A stretch of 64,000 nt of DNA, taken from NCBI GenBank assembly GCA_030867875.1, contig JAOWCC010000577.1:158526344-158590343 (forward strand), in the 5' to 3' direction. A program made the translations under genes and the position numbers. This DNA is from Actinernus sp. WN-2022. Taxonomy: Eukaryota; Cnidaria; Anthozoa; Actiniaria; Actinernidae. Below, piece after piece: positions 10,901-20,386 of this stretch (position 1 is its first letter; each line of letters starts with the position of its first letter). The notes under the pieces are model-generated. The model made no database searches. It saw only the letters and a list, made by a program, of their open reading frames with translations, and was not told the origin of the DNA.

Positions 10901-13900
10901 ATTTCCACATGAAGCATTTCCACACCGGTTCCCAATCTTCGCTTGAACAAACTTACAATGAGAGACAGAACACGGACAGACAGAGCTGAATAACAACCTC
11001 GTACCCAACCCCATTTACTGAATAACGTGACGCGCGTAGACTAGGCACGACTGCAGCGTATACAAAAATGACGGAAATTTCAAAATGTAGCGACTACCTT
11101 CATGTGTTCTGCGAAGAATAAGAGTTTTGCTGGAAGGATAAGATTCAAACACTCAGACCATTTCCTCCAGAAACTGAGAGATGGTTTGGACAATGTAGTT
11201 TAAGTTTGGGCCACTGGGATAAAATTGTTTTCAAACACGAAAGATTTACCGCCAACAGGTAGTATTTTCGGTAAAATTCCCGCCGATTTACGCATCAGGT
11301 CGCGCATGCGCCCTATAGTTATTCAGCCCTGTCACACGGACAGTGTGACTTGCTCGCAGTCACGTCTAGCTTTGGCTTAATCGTTATTTTGATATTTTTA
11401 CAGAAACAGTTTCAAGCAATCATTGAAAGTGAACAGAACCAAGTGAATCTCAGCACAATAACGACTCTACCTCCTGTCGACCGCTGCCGAGAAGAACAGC
11501 GGCTCAAGGCTAGAAGCGGGAGAAACCTGAGTAACCTTTCTATCATCCGGGATTCACTGTTTATTGTCTGCCTCGACCCTGACGATTCTCCGTGTACTGC
11601 GAACGAGGCTATGTATGCCCTGCACTCCAAGAACTTCACCAACCGATGGTATGACAAGAGTGTACAGCTTGTTGTATTTGGTAACGGAGTGGCGGGGTTT
11701 GTTAACAATTATCTCGCTGCTATGACGGGTACGGTCGCTACAAATTTTGTTGGTCACGTGGTGAGAAATGAAGTGAATTTTAGTAGCGTCAGTCGAGAGG
11801 CCATGGCATGTGACGGTAAGTTGGGGTTTAATTTTTTCCCTGCAAACTTTTCCTTACTTTTGCACTAAACGTGCGTGGGTTTCGTTACACATAAACTAAA
11901 TAAATTATTTTTTCCGTATATGACCAATCTGTTATATAACGACACTTTTGAAGGAAAACGGAGTAGAAGACAACTAGAAACTTAAGGAAGCACGACTCTT
12001 TTGTGTTTATTTTTTGGTGTCTCGTATTTGTTTTCTTTACATTCCGGTTTTCGTTTTATGATAGCGAATTATTTGATCAATACAAAAAATATTTTCTGCT
12101 AAAGGAGGGATAACATGTTTTGTTTAAATCCTTCTTCGTGGAAAACTTTCATGGCCTCAAATATTCACTCGATCCTTGAAGATTTCTTGCATGAATTTCT
12201 AGTCCGTTACGAAACGAACGAATGATCATGCAAGCTCTGTAATTTCTTTCAATAAACAGAACCAAATCATGCGCCTAGTCTCTTGAGATGGGACGACACA
12301 CCCGACGGTTATTTTGCCAAGAAAACAGCTGCAATTCTACAAAGTGGCCGCACTACAGGACCGTTTAAGCCGCCTTCTCGAGACGTACACAACATTTCCC
12401 TCGGTTACAACTTTGAAGGGTTTTGTAAGAAAACAGGAATGAGCCCTGGGGGTTTGTTCCAAGCCGCATTACAACTCGCCCTAGCACGCATGGCAGGTAG
12501 AGACGTTAGAGTGACAGAGGTCGTTAGTCTGAGGTAAGAACATCTATCTATAAACAGTAGCATATTTTCCACCACGGCAGGGTTTCAAAATAGTTGTGTA
12601 TTCATTCAAACGTGTACAGTGATATTCGCGTCAGATTAGTTATAAACCCTCGTAATCAGCGTTCTGTGTGGTTGCTGATATTTCGGGGGGAAACCGTTTA
12701 TACCCAGAAAAATAAATGCATTCGTCGATCGATAAGTCTATAATATCATAGCACTGTATTAAATTACGTTAGGTTTTTAACGAAACGTTATTATATGGCA
12801 AGCTGGTGTCGCGTAAATGGAGAAATCCGATTGGTTCTTCAACGGTCCAGTAAATCGCCGTACGGCCGGTCGGTATGGGTTTGGACCGCTGCAGCGAACT
12901 AGAGTAGTTGATTGAGATTGTTTCCACACGAAATGTTTAGTGAAAAATGCAACGAAAACATACATTTTTGACTCAATGTATAACACATAAAGTAACGTCA
13001 GAAGGTAAATAACATTGCAAAACCTTTTGCCAAAAAGCAGTGTTTTATAAAACACAGAGGAAGGCATGACAAAGTCAAAGAAAAGAATTAACGACAGTTG
13101 TATTTTGCGACTTTTCTGAACACCAGCGAAAACACACCAAAGCCAAGACAGACAATCCAAACTCATCTGAAAACGTTTTAGAATCAAAACAAGCTAATAA
13201 AACATACCTGAATTTGAAGAAACGGCGAAGTTCGAGCCAAGCTATGTCACTGACTTTATTCCAGCGAAGCATTTACAGACACTTCAGGAACCAAGGCTTC
13301 ACAACAAATATCATAAAAGGAGGCGAATTCCAACTCTCTTTAGAAGTCTTTAGAACTCCAAACGATGGGAGCTTTCCGTTCAGCACGGCAAGGAACGTCG
13401 GCTAAATTTGAAAACCGTCCGTTTAGCATTCAAGACAACACGAGACCCCAAACCATGTTTCGCAAAATGTTGAAGACCTTCACAAGAAATGTACGGTGGC
13501 CCGTAAGGGACATGCTGCAAATAAACAATTGCCTCGTGCGAAAATAAAAATAAACTGATGCAAATACAAAATGTTTGCGGAAAAAAATAAAAAAGATGCT
13601 GCAAATAAATGAAAATTGTCACTGCAAATTAAAACTGATTGATGCAAACTGAAACTCGTTGCTGCAAACTAAAACTGGTTGCTGCAAACTAAAACTGGTT
13701 GCTGCAAATTAACTGGTTGCTGCAAACTAAAATGTGTTGCTGCAAACTAAAACTCGTTGCTGCAAACTAAAACTCGTTGCTGCAAACTGAAACTCGTTGC
13801 TGCAAACTAACATTGGTTGCTGCAAACTAAAACTCGTTGCTGCAAACTAAAACTCGTTGCTGCAAACTGAAACTCGTTGCTGCAAACTAAAACTCGTTGC

Positions 13901-16900
13901 TGCAAACTAAACTCGTTGCTGCAAACTAAGACTTGTTGCTGCAAACTGAAACTCGTTGCTGCAAACTAACATTGGTTGCTGCAAAATAAAATTCGTTGCT
14001 GCAAACTAAAACTCGTTGCTGCAAAATAAAACTTGTTGCTGCAAACTAAAATGTGTTGCTGCAAACTAAAACTAGTTGCTGCAAATTATTAACGTGCATG
14101 TTGCTGCAAACTCCGTCGCTGTAATTTTCCCACCAATATTACGGGTTTCCTTTACGGCACATGCGTATAACTTCTAGCTGCTGTGACTGAGGGGTGGGGG
14201 TGACTAGTATACTCCTTCCCGATCGAATATCTGACTTGTTTACTGTACTAGAAACCACATATTACATGTAGTTGTACTAAAACTACGATGTTCTGTCCAT
14301 CGTGTTCCGCCGAGGTATTTTCCTCGGCGGCTAACTATTGTTGTAGTTGCGGCAATCCACTTCGTGCTGGAACCTCAAGGAGTGATGAATATTTTCAATG
14401 GAGGACTTCCGAAGGAGAAAAGAAGCGGATAGGAGGGGGCATTTCACTAGTAAAACCAAGAAAACTAAGAAGCTAGACCCACCACAAGGAGAATGGGGTG
14501 ATGCGAGTTGAAAACTGCGAGTTGCAAGTTGAAAAATGCGAGTTGCAAGAAAAAGTAAGAAAAATGAGATTAGAGTTCCTGCGATGGAAAATGATTTTTG
14601 AGGGAGAAAAAAATACAGGAACTCCGAGTTTCGATGAAACGTGGACCCCGGGCCGCTTCTGGACCCCTAGAAATTTTTATTTTATTTTATACCAGCGTTT
14701 ATTTATGCCTCGCTGGAGATTTTATTTTGTTCTCTTTGCCCTCATATCACAGTTATTCAGAGCTAAGTCCTTTCTATTTCTAACTTGCAATATTTCGATT
14801 GCAATCACAATTACTTAGTTTAACTATCACGACAGTTCAAACTCACATCTCAAGACAATTTCGTTCTTCACTGCGGTAGGCCAGGCCTTAAGGGCCCATT
14901 GACAGTATTTAAATCGGCCGTTGCTAGGGAAAGTTTGAAGCCTCGTAAAACCCGGAAAATTAAAGAGTGGGCAATAATTATTGTCAAGGTGACTCCTAGG
15001 GTAAAGTCTTGTAGTCTGATGACGTCATCAAGTGACGTCATGATGACGTCATCAAAATCAGAAAATTTCTAAACTCTCCAAGGATTTTTGATCTACTTGT
15101 AATTTATGAATATTTTCCGAAACTACGAATAGGGGCGCATAAAACCGAGCATGCGTTTGCCATTACGACAAAAAATGAAGATTTTACAACACTTTTCAGT
15201 CCAATTTTAAGCATTTTTGGCGAATGAAAAGCCATAACTTTGGCATTTATTGCCGGTTTCCAAAATCCATGCTCGATTTTGTGGAGAACGTAGTCAACAA
15301 CATTTTAACGAAAAAAAAAAATGGTGTTTAGTGAAAGCGCGCAAAATGTTTAGGATTTTTAGAAACCGGAAGTTAAGAAATTAACGCATGCGCAAAAATG
15401 CCTGTTTTGTGGACGTGAAATAGTCGCAGAACTATTGTTGCAGTAAAGTCTACAATAATTGGTCGAACAGGATGTGCATTTTCTCCTATTTCCTCCGACA
15501 ATGGCCAGTTTTGGGGTTTGGCTGAATACTCCAGTCTGCAATGAGCTAGCTTGATTGTCTGCAATGAGCTTTGGACTGTGTGGCACATGCCAGGAACCCA
15601 TTTCGCGGCAAACCGAAGAGCCAATAGAAATCGAGCTAAAATTAGACCGAGATTCGACAACTTTCACTTGAAGTTGATCTCGTGGCGTTCACAACAGTTT
15701 GTTTTTCGACATCAAAAATACTTTTTTAAGGATGAAAACTGACCTGTATTTTAATTTGTGGCACTAAGGTTCAATCACAACTTTACCAGGACCCCGGAGG
15801 CATTATCTGGAGACAAAAGTGTGCATGTTTGTGGACGATTTGAGTTGAAAACCTGCCGGTCGAAAATTACTCGACTTCTTGAGTGGCCGCACTTTTCTTC
15901 GTGTTTTTAGAGGCCATGTTCTCGCTGGAAGCAGCCATTTCAGCTTCTATATCTTTGACAACTGTAGATACTATTTACTAGATGTTCTTTCAATCTATCC
16001 ACAGCGGGAAGAGCTCGGCTACATCTGAGAGTCCAATACAAGTTTGCATTCTCATTCATCGGCTTTCACTCATCACTGTGTTGGCGGCGCTGTACGCTTG
16101 CCGTTACTTTTTTGCTCGGTACAAATTATTATTTCCCTTTCTCTAGGTTCAAGTACAGTTAGGCGCCTTTCGAGTCCTGAACGATTCCTTCAAATTATCG
16201 GATTGAGTTTCTTGTCAAGTATTATTTTCTTTCACACAATAAACCAAGCTTTTCATTTTCCAGCGACAAAAGGCTTGCTCCGACTTTTGAACACTTTACT
16301 TCATTCATTCATGAAAACCTTTCAGGTAAACCACGAATAAAACTTATAAACATGTGTAAGTATTAAAACTATCGGGTGGCCGGTGGACACGCATAAAACT
16401 AAACTGAGAAAACAGCTGACTCATATCGCCCAAGTCGGCTGTTTTCTCAGGTTAGCATAAATCGGAAGTCAAAATCGCATCTGCTCCTGCGAGCATAGCA
16501 ACTGTGTTGCGTAGCAACGGAATATGTCAATGGGCCCTTAAGCGCTATTCTAATATCTCAAGCAGTCATATTTTGTACCTTTTTTTGCTTTTTTCAGATA
16601 AATGTTCCGTTCCTTTTTTTGCCAGCTTAATTATTTTCTTCTTGATCATTTAAGTTCTTTCCCGTTGTTTCCATCGATTTTCCAGCGAGAATCGAAATGA
16701 AGTCACCCTTTGTTGATGTTTCCACAGGGGTCCGGTCAGTTTTATAATTTCCTCTCAGAGTTCAGTTTCGCTCGTTTTTCTTGTTCTGTCATTTTTTTCG
16801 GGTTCAATACTTTTCTTGTTTGACCTCCTAGTTTGTTCATGTCATTTCCAGTTCGATAAATTGTTTTTGCAATCCAAAGTTCTGTATATTCGATTCATGT

Positions 16901-19900
16901 CCGTAAGCCATATCCCATTTCTGACGGTTCTCACGGTTCGTTTTCGGTTCTATATATTATTTTATACTCGGTTCAGTTTTCTTCATTTGTGTATGGGCGT
17001 CAAAAAGTTTCAACATCGGGTTCGGTTTCTAGTTCTATTTCTTCTATTCATGCACTCAGTTCAGTTTTCTCGGTGTCCATACGCTAGTCCGGGTACAGTT
17101 CAGACTCTCTTCTGTTCTCGAGTTCGCTCATTTCTAAACTTCTCGGCTCTGTTCATCTCGGTTTTGTATCTGGAGAATACTGATTCCGAATCGAAAGCTC
17201 GTCAAAAAAATGCTTGCTTTTTATCGTTTATCTTCTATCAGAAACAAATGAAATCATGACCTAAAGTCAAATTCTCTTGGACTTGGCTCCCCCTTGGCTC
17301 AGCCTTCGAAATTCCTTCGGTCTTTCCACACGACAGATCCACTCTATTTTCCCCGCCATTTTTTTCTGTAACATTTCAACTTTCAACTCGCAACTCGCAC
17401 TTTTCAACTCGCCCTTTCCCTATCCTGCACCACAAGAGGTTGTTATCCAAACAGGAAAGATGGGACGATATGATAGCCACCAAACGTGGGCTGAACTTTC
17501 CATTGAGGAGTTGCTGACGAAGGCGGTGGAGAAACACGCTTTAGTTTGCAGCAACATGTTTTAGTTTGCAGCAACCAGTTTTAGTTTGCAGCAACCACTT
17601 TTAGTTTGCAGCAACCAGTTTTAGTTTGCAGCAACACATTTTAGTTTGCAGCAACCAGTTAATTTGCAGCAACCAGTTTTAGTTTGCAGCAACAAGTTTT
17701 AGTTTGCAGCAACGAGTTTTAGTTTGCAGCAACACGTTTTAGTTTGCAGCAATGAGTTTTAGTTTGCAGCAACACATTTTAGTTTGTAGCAACCAATTTT
17801 AATTTGCAGCAACCAATTTTAATTTGCAGCAACCAGTTTTAATTTGCAGCAATCAGTTTTAATTTGCAGTGACAATTTTCATTTATTTGCAGCATCTTTT
17901 TTATTATTTCCGCAAACATTTTGTTTTTGCATCAGTTTATTTTTATTTTCGCACGAGGCAATTGTTTATTTGCAGCATGTCCCTTACGGGCCACCGTAGA
18001 AATGGTATCAGATTGTCATAAGCGATGACGATGACAAGTAAATAATCCCTAGTATTACATTTGACGAGTTGAAGAGTTTTGGTACCTATTTAGCCGGATT
18101 TTTTTCTTTGCTGTTTTTTCCCCCGGATAAATCGAGGTATCCCGTTAATAAAACGCAGTGTGAAACGCATGTTTCAATTGTAAATCGAAGCCACATCAGC
18201 TATTTTTACCAGGCTGTCTGACGCAGATTCAGCCATTTTCTCAGTATTTGAAACTCCCGCTCAGCAGTTAATGAGCTTGCCGGGTGAGTGATTTCGGTGC
18301 TTATAATGATATGTGCATATCGATATGTCCAGCCATTCTGGGCGATGTATCTAACATTGAAAGGGTTTCAATCTTACCCTCAGCCATTCAGAAATGACCT
18401 CTCATTGAGCTGACCAATCAGACACAATGCTACTGTAGCTTGCGAAATAACCAATGCAGTGGTACATGTATTGTTGGAAAAAAGAACTGAAGCACAGCTT
18501 TGTTCAGCAAAAGCCATAAAATAACACATTTATTGACCAAGCTTGTTCGGTCCGGATGGGGAAATATTAGTCGATCTCGACCAATATCCCCTTATGCGGA
18601 CCTCACGCTTGGTCAATAACCTATATATATTTTAACGGAGCCTGGGGCTTGTGGTTTGACTACAAAATAACACAATTTATTTTATAAAGAGCCGTACATT
18701 GGGGCTCGTACAGAATTAGTAGGGCTTTGTTAAATTACTTAAAGTGCCTATAACCTCCAAAATATTTTTTTACATCGATTCTGTATAGCGCCCTGACTAA
18801 GAATTCGAAAAAATAAAAGTGAAAAAACTATAAATTTAGTCGCGTCAAAGTTAGGGAAAACATCCGTTTTGGGCTCCCTGTTTCCAGTTGTAAGTCAGCG
18901 CGAGTCTCGGTGAGGGAGTTGTGACATCAATTGGACATCATTTTACTACAACTACCAGAATCCTTTGTACGGTTTCTATTGTTCCTCTAATTTAGACCTT
19001 GCTATTCTCAAAGGAGTTGGAAAATCTGAATAAGAAAAAGAATACAAAAAGGAAAAATGTCCTATTATAGTCTAATCAGTATGAAATAAACTCCATCACA
19101 AGAAAGAGAACATCGAAGTTAGTAAACTTACCAAGTTTGGTGACATTTCATTGGATATTTATCATGTGGTGAGCTTTCAAGATTCGCAAAAATAAGAGAT
19201 GTTTGTATGGAATTGTAAGGACGCTTACTACATACACGTCACAGGTCATTAGTCTCCAGGCCCCCAAAGGGAATTGAAAACTGACGGCCACATGTTCTGG
19301 TTCTCAACTTTGAAAGGCCGTAAAAAAGTTACAGTTGAGTTTTAGCCTCCCATTTTTGCTTTAAGTTCTAAAGAATAGTTTAAAGTTTCAATCAAATAAT
19401 ATTTTTTTTGGGGGGGGGGGGTTGTAGGCACTTTAAAGAATATAGACCAACCGTCATGCTTTGCGCGCTATGGCGGCCATTTTGTCACAGTTGCAAAGTC
19501 GGTTTTGTACGAGTTATCTTCCAATCTTTTTTTGAAATCATTATAGGCCTGTTGTTTTGTGTTATAGTTCTAATTTGAATCTGTTTTTGGGAAGTTTCTT
19601 TTGTAGTTTTCCTATTTAGTTTGATAGTTTCACGAAGCGGAAATAAACAAACGGCCGCTAAGCATCATGGTTGGGCCATATTGTTTAACAATGGTGCAAC
19701 GTTGCACTTTCTAACATCACATTCCTTATATTCATTCAACAACGATCAGACATTTGAGGTTTGGAGGGATGACGTTTATGGACAGCAGTATGGCGAACAT
19801 GAGAGAATTCGTGCAACAATCAATCAAGTTCAGCAACTCTGCAAAACCAAGGCACACAGAAATTCAAAGAAATAATTCAGCAAGTCCAAAAACTGAAAAC

Positions 19901-20386
19901 TACCAGCAACTTAGGGAACTTTTACGACGAGCTTGCGAAGAATATAAAGACACTGTGATACGCTACAAGAAGGGTGAAATCCATCTATGGCATTTGGATT
20001 CTCTGTATCGGATTCTAGGACTACCAAACCGACTTCCCTACAGGGATACCCCTGCGTCTGGATTTAAACACAAGTGTCGAATTATCACGCTTAATTTGCT
20101 AAGCAAACCGCTGATCAATGTACTGCCTGCGCAGGTGCCCGAAAACGTTACATCCAATCCTCTATGGGTGCCTGAAATCGAGGCTATTGGAAGGCCTGGG
20201 GTGAAGTGTATACTTCCACGTAAGTGCATGGCGCTGCATTACATGTTTGGCAGGAAAGGCGTGTCAGTCACAGTCAATGCGAACGAGGGACATCCTTGTC
20301 ATGATCGAGAGGAGATGTTTATCGAGTACTTAAAAGAATCATTAATATTCGTAAAGCAGTTGACAGAATCACCGAAGGACTGTTGA
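4308..20386 (+). CDS. Carnitine/choline acyltransferase-like gene, 3' four exons, probable pseudoenzyme
   Basis: Seen: exons about 4308-4900, 11404-11815, 12260-12533 and 19759-20386 splice in frame (phases 0, 1, 2) into roughly 635 codons ending at a TGA (20384-20386). Family landmarks appear in order: PLCM-like block SMQWYKHIFSTSMQFYPG, HIVVMVAGNMYKVDV, SLFIVCLDPDD, NRWYDKSVQLVVFGNGVAG, SPGGLFQAALQLALARMAG, SLRFGG and a C-terminal LHYMFGRKGVSVTVNA. Known: active members transfer acyl groups between CoA and carnitine or choline using a His in a (Y/A/C)EH motif just after NG.AG. Here that position reads VNNY, the GRTE/IRS motif reads GGMTFMDSS and the STS motif is lost, so acyl transfer is unlikely. 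The reading frame is nevertheless intact. The first exon was not found; the gene may start left of 4.3 kb or outside the window. No peroxisomal C-terminal tripeptide is present. Confidence 0.75.
5212..5451 (+). repeat. Minisatellite, 8 copies of 30 bp
   Basis: Unit CACCTGATGGGCCACCTATT plus GTTTAATATC, exactly eight copies in 240 bp. The only variation seen is C/T at the unit junction (CCACC versus CTACC). The period is a multiple of three, so one frame stays open through it; this is a by-product, as no coding signal flanks it. Confidence 0.95.
5700..9360. repeat. 32-bp minisatellite array interrupted by seven MITE cores
   Basis: The 32-bp unit is CATCCCACATACTAGACCTA followed by TGTCACAGCGTC, with variants at the centre (TAGACC, TAGGCC, TAGGTC, TAGGTG) in several dozen copies. 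Interspersed at 6137-6350, 6789-6998, 7277-7487, 7638-7851, 8289-8499, 8778-8988 and 9139-9360 is a core of about 210 bp that starts TGTCACAGCGTTTTCACAAG. Only the last core keeps its full right inverted end (CTTGTGAAAACGCTGTGACA); the other six run directly into the next 32-mer. Confidence 0.95.
6240..9311 (+). repeat. 1,501-bp higher-order tandem duplication
   Basis: Blocks 6240-6431, 6785-7042 and 7274-7531 recur at exactly +1,501 bp (7741-7932, 8286-8543, 8775-9032) with identical translations and matching 32-mer variant order. A third partial copy begins at 9242. Divergent single bases appear at the outer edges (for example GCGTAGCAGCC at 6230 versus GCGTAGTAGCC at 7731 and 9232). The lack of divergence indicates a very recent event or an assembly duplication. 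Confidence 0.85.
9364..10078. mobile_element. TIR element with ACACAGACCTCCGTAATCCC ends
   Basis: The left end ACACAGACCTCCGTAATCCC TTCAAAG and the right end CTTTTGAAGGGATTACGGAG GTCTGTGT are inverted copies about 700 bp apart. The interior has a weak open frame (9853-10050) with Ser/Arg-rich low-complexity sequence and no recognised domain. Probably a non-autonomous DNA transposon. Confidence 0.7.
10077..10378. repeat. Dispersed repeat, inverted relative at 24096-24360
   Basis: 10077-10235 (AAGGGAATTTATTTTATTTT, GTTAACAATAGGAAATCACA, GGCCAATGGAAATCGAGAT) matches 24096-24250 in the opposite orientation. Both are followed by an end containing GACGCTCCTGGTTATGGGCT or a close variant. This end is also the terminus of the MITE at 23010-23316, so these are longer relatives of that element. 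Confidence 0.7.
10508..10924. repeat. Perfect 15-bp minisatellite, about 28 copies
   Basis: The unit CACATGAAGCATTTC is repeated without a visible change for about 417 bp. Because 15 is divisible by three and the unit lacks stops in most frames, long open frames appear on both strands (MKHFH, CGNAS, MWKCF and VEMLH repeats). No splice site or start context supports translation. Confidence 0.95.
11404..11815 (+). CDS. Carnitine acyltransferase-like exon with altered active site
   Basis: Acceptor TTTTTACAG at 11403 and donor GTAAGT at 11816 (phase 0 in, phase 1 out). Encodes KQFQAIIESEQ..., LPPVDRCREEQRLKARSG, IRDSLFIVCLDPDD, NRWYDKSVQLVVFGNGVAG, then FVNNYLAAMTGTVATNFVGHV. In active relatives the segment after NG.AG contains Glu-His as catalytic base region; here codons 11707-11712 read Asn-Tyr. 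The neighbouring residues align well with the family, so this is a substitution rather than an alignment gap. Confidence 0.85.
11816..12259 (+). other. Acyltransferase-like gene, intron 2
   Basis: A 444-bp AT-rich intron, GTAAGT to AAACAG. No repeat or other element recognised in it. Confidence 0.8.
12260..12533 (+). CDS. Carnitine acyltransferase-like exon (CoA-side domain start)
   Basis: Acceptor AAACAG at 12259 and donor GTAAGA at 12534. The join with the previous exon makes ACD-E-PNHAPSLLRWDDT. Contains YFAKKTAAILQSGRTTGPFK, FCKKTGMSPGGLFQAALQLA and LARMAGRDVRVTEVVSLR. The K+..SPD..(I/V)Q.ALQLA helix and the following T.E..S.R strand are family hallmarks; the Tyr of the usual TYE motif is missing. 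Confidence 0.85.
14288..14476 (+). CDS. Zinc-ribbon open frame inside foldback element 1 (possible passenger gene fragment)
   Basis: ATG at 14288 encodes MFCPSCSAEVFSSAANYCCS CGNPLRAG..., 62 codons to a TAG. CPSC and CSCG, 11-12 residues apart, form a classic N-terminal zinc ribbon (C-x2-C...C-x-CG-x-PL). A Lys-rich coiled-coil-like open frame follows at about 14498-14620 and a short conserved-looking segment (RYDSHQTWAELSIEELLTKA) lies at 17460-17530 on the same strand, across the nested element. These may be exons of one transposon-borne protein, but I found no splice-proven link. Function unknown. Confidence 0.45.
   Translation: MFCPSCSAEVFSSAANYCCSCGNPLRAGTSRSDEYFQWRTSEGEKKRIGGGISLVKPRKLRS
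14892..16537. mobile_element. TTAA-flanked DNA element (Kolobok/piggyBac-like target site), nested
   Basis: Inverted ends GGGCCCATTGACA ... TGTCAATGGGCCC are each flanked by TTAA (14888-14891 and 16538-16541). Subterminal inverted motifs GCCGTTGCTAGG and GTAGCAACGG are also present. 1,646 bp, no transposase domain seen; the interior has clustered TGACGTCAT motifs (15018-15055). TTAA duplications are known for piggyBac and Kolobok superfamilies; which one applies is not decided here. It sits within foldback element 1. Confidence 0.8.
18529..18611. repeat. Imperfect palindrome (TTATTGACCAAGC arms)
   Basis: TTATTGACCAAGC, GGTCCG and GGGGAAATATT on the left are mirrored by AATATCCCC, GCGGACC and GCTTGGTCAATAA on the right, with a few bases at the centre. 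A compact hairpin element, probably a small MITE. Confidence 0.75.
18743..19432. mobile_element. Second TTAA-flanked element (AGTGCCTAYAACC ends)
   Basis: The left end AGTGCCTATAACCTCC and the right end GGGGTTGTAGGCACT are inverted and each is bordered by TTAA (18739-18742 and 19433-19436). 690 bp, no coding capacity. The right end carries a run of T then G (19402-19421), a likely slippage tract. Confidence 0.75.
19759..20386 (+). CDS. Carnitine acyltransferase-like terminal exon
   Basis: The acceptor ATTTGAG at 19758 joins SLR to FGGMTFMDSSMANMREFVQ in phase. Also contains LLRRACEEYKDTVIRYKKGE, LDSLYRILGLPNRLPYRDTP, RIITLNLLSKPL and the C-terminal ALHYMFGRKGVSVTVNANEG and SLIFVKQLTES. The order mirrors the family C-terminus (G.T..(I/M)RS, HK, DRHL.GL, LSTS, GYG..Y.I, final helix), but the DRHL, STS and DGYG residues are not conserved. 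Ends at TGA. Confidence 0.75.

Larger units (their letters stand above)
4901..11403 (+). other. Acyltransferase-like gene, intron 1 (repeat-filled)
   Basis: A 6.5 kb intron bounded by GTAAGA and TTTTTACAG. Contents, left to right: 8 x 30-bp minisatellite, 32-bp minisatellite with seven embedded MITE cores, a TIR element at 9364-10078, a dispersed repeat at 10077-10378 and a 15-bp minisatellite. 10925-11403 shows no repeat or gene I can identify. Confidence 0.75.
13492..17998. mobile_element. Foldback DNA transposon 1 with minisatellite arms and 6-bp TSD
   Basis: Inverted ends TACGGTGGCCCGTAAGGGAC ... CTTACGGGCCACCGTA, flanked by a perfect direct repeat GAAATG (13486-13491 and 17999-18004). 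Inside each end lie about 130 bp of unique TIR (ATGCTGCAAATAAACAATTG and its inverse), then a tandem array of a 20-bp unit (GTTGCTGCAAACTAAAACTC; about 24 copies at 13620-14110, about 17 inverted copies at 17540-17870). The middle carries a zinc-ribbon open frame (14288-14476) and a nested TTAA element. No transposase recognised, so probably non-autonomous. Confidence 0.85.
12534..19758 (+). other. Acyltransferase-like gene, intron 3 (transposon-filled)
   Basis: A 7.2 kb intron with GTAAGA donor and TTTGAG acceptor. Holds the 4.5 kb foldback element at 13492-17998 (itself carrying a TTAA element), a palindrome at 18529-18611 and a second TTAA element at 18743-19432. 12534-13485 and 18005-18528 show no element or gene I can name. 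Confidence 0.75.

Noticed and set aside
10366..11014. Repeat proteins of CGNAS, VEMLH, MWKCF or MKHFH type
   Set aside because: They are translations of one 15-bp minisatellite in different frames and strands; no start context, splice sites or domain support translation.
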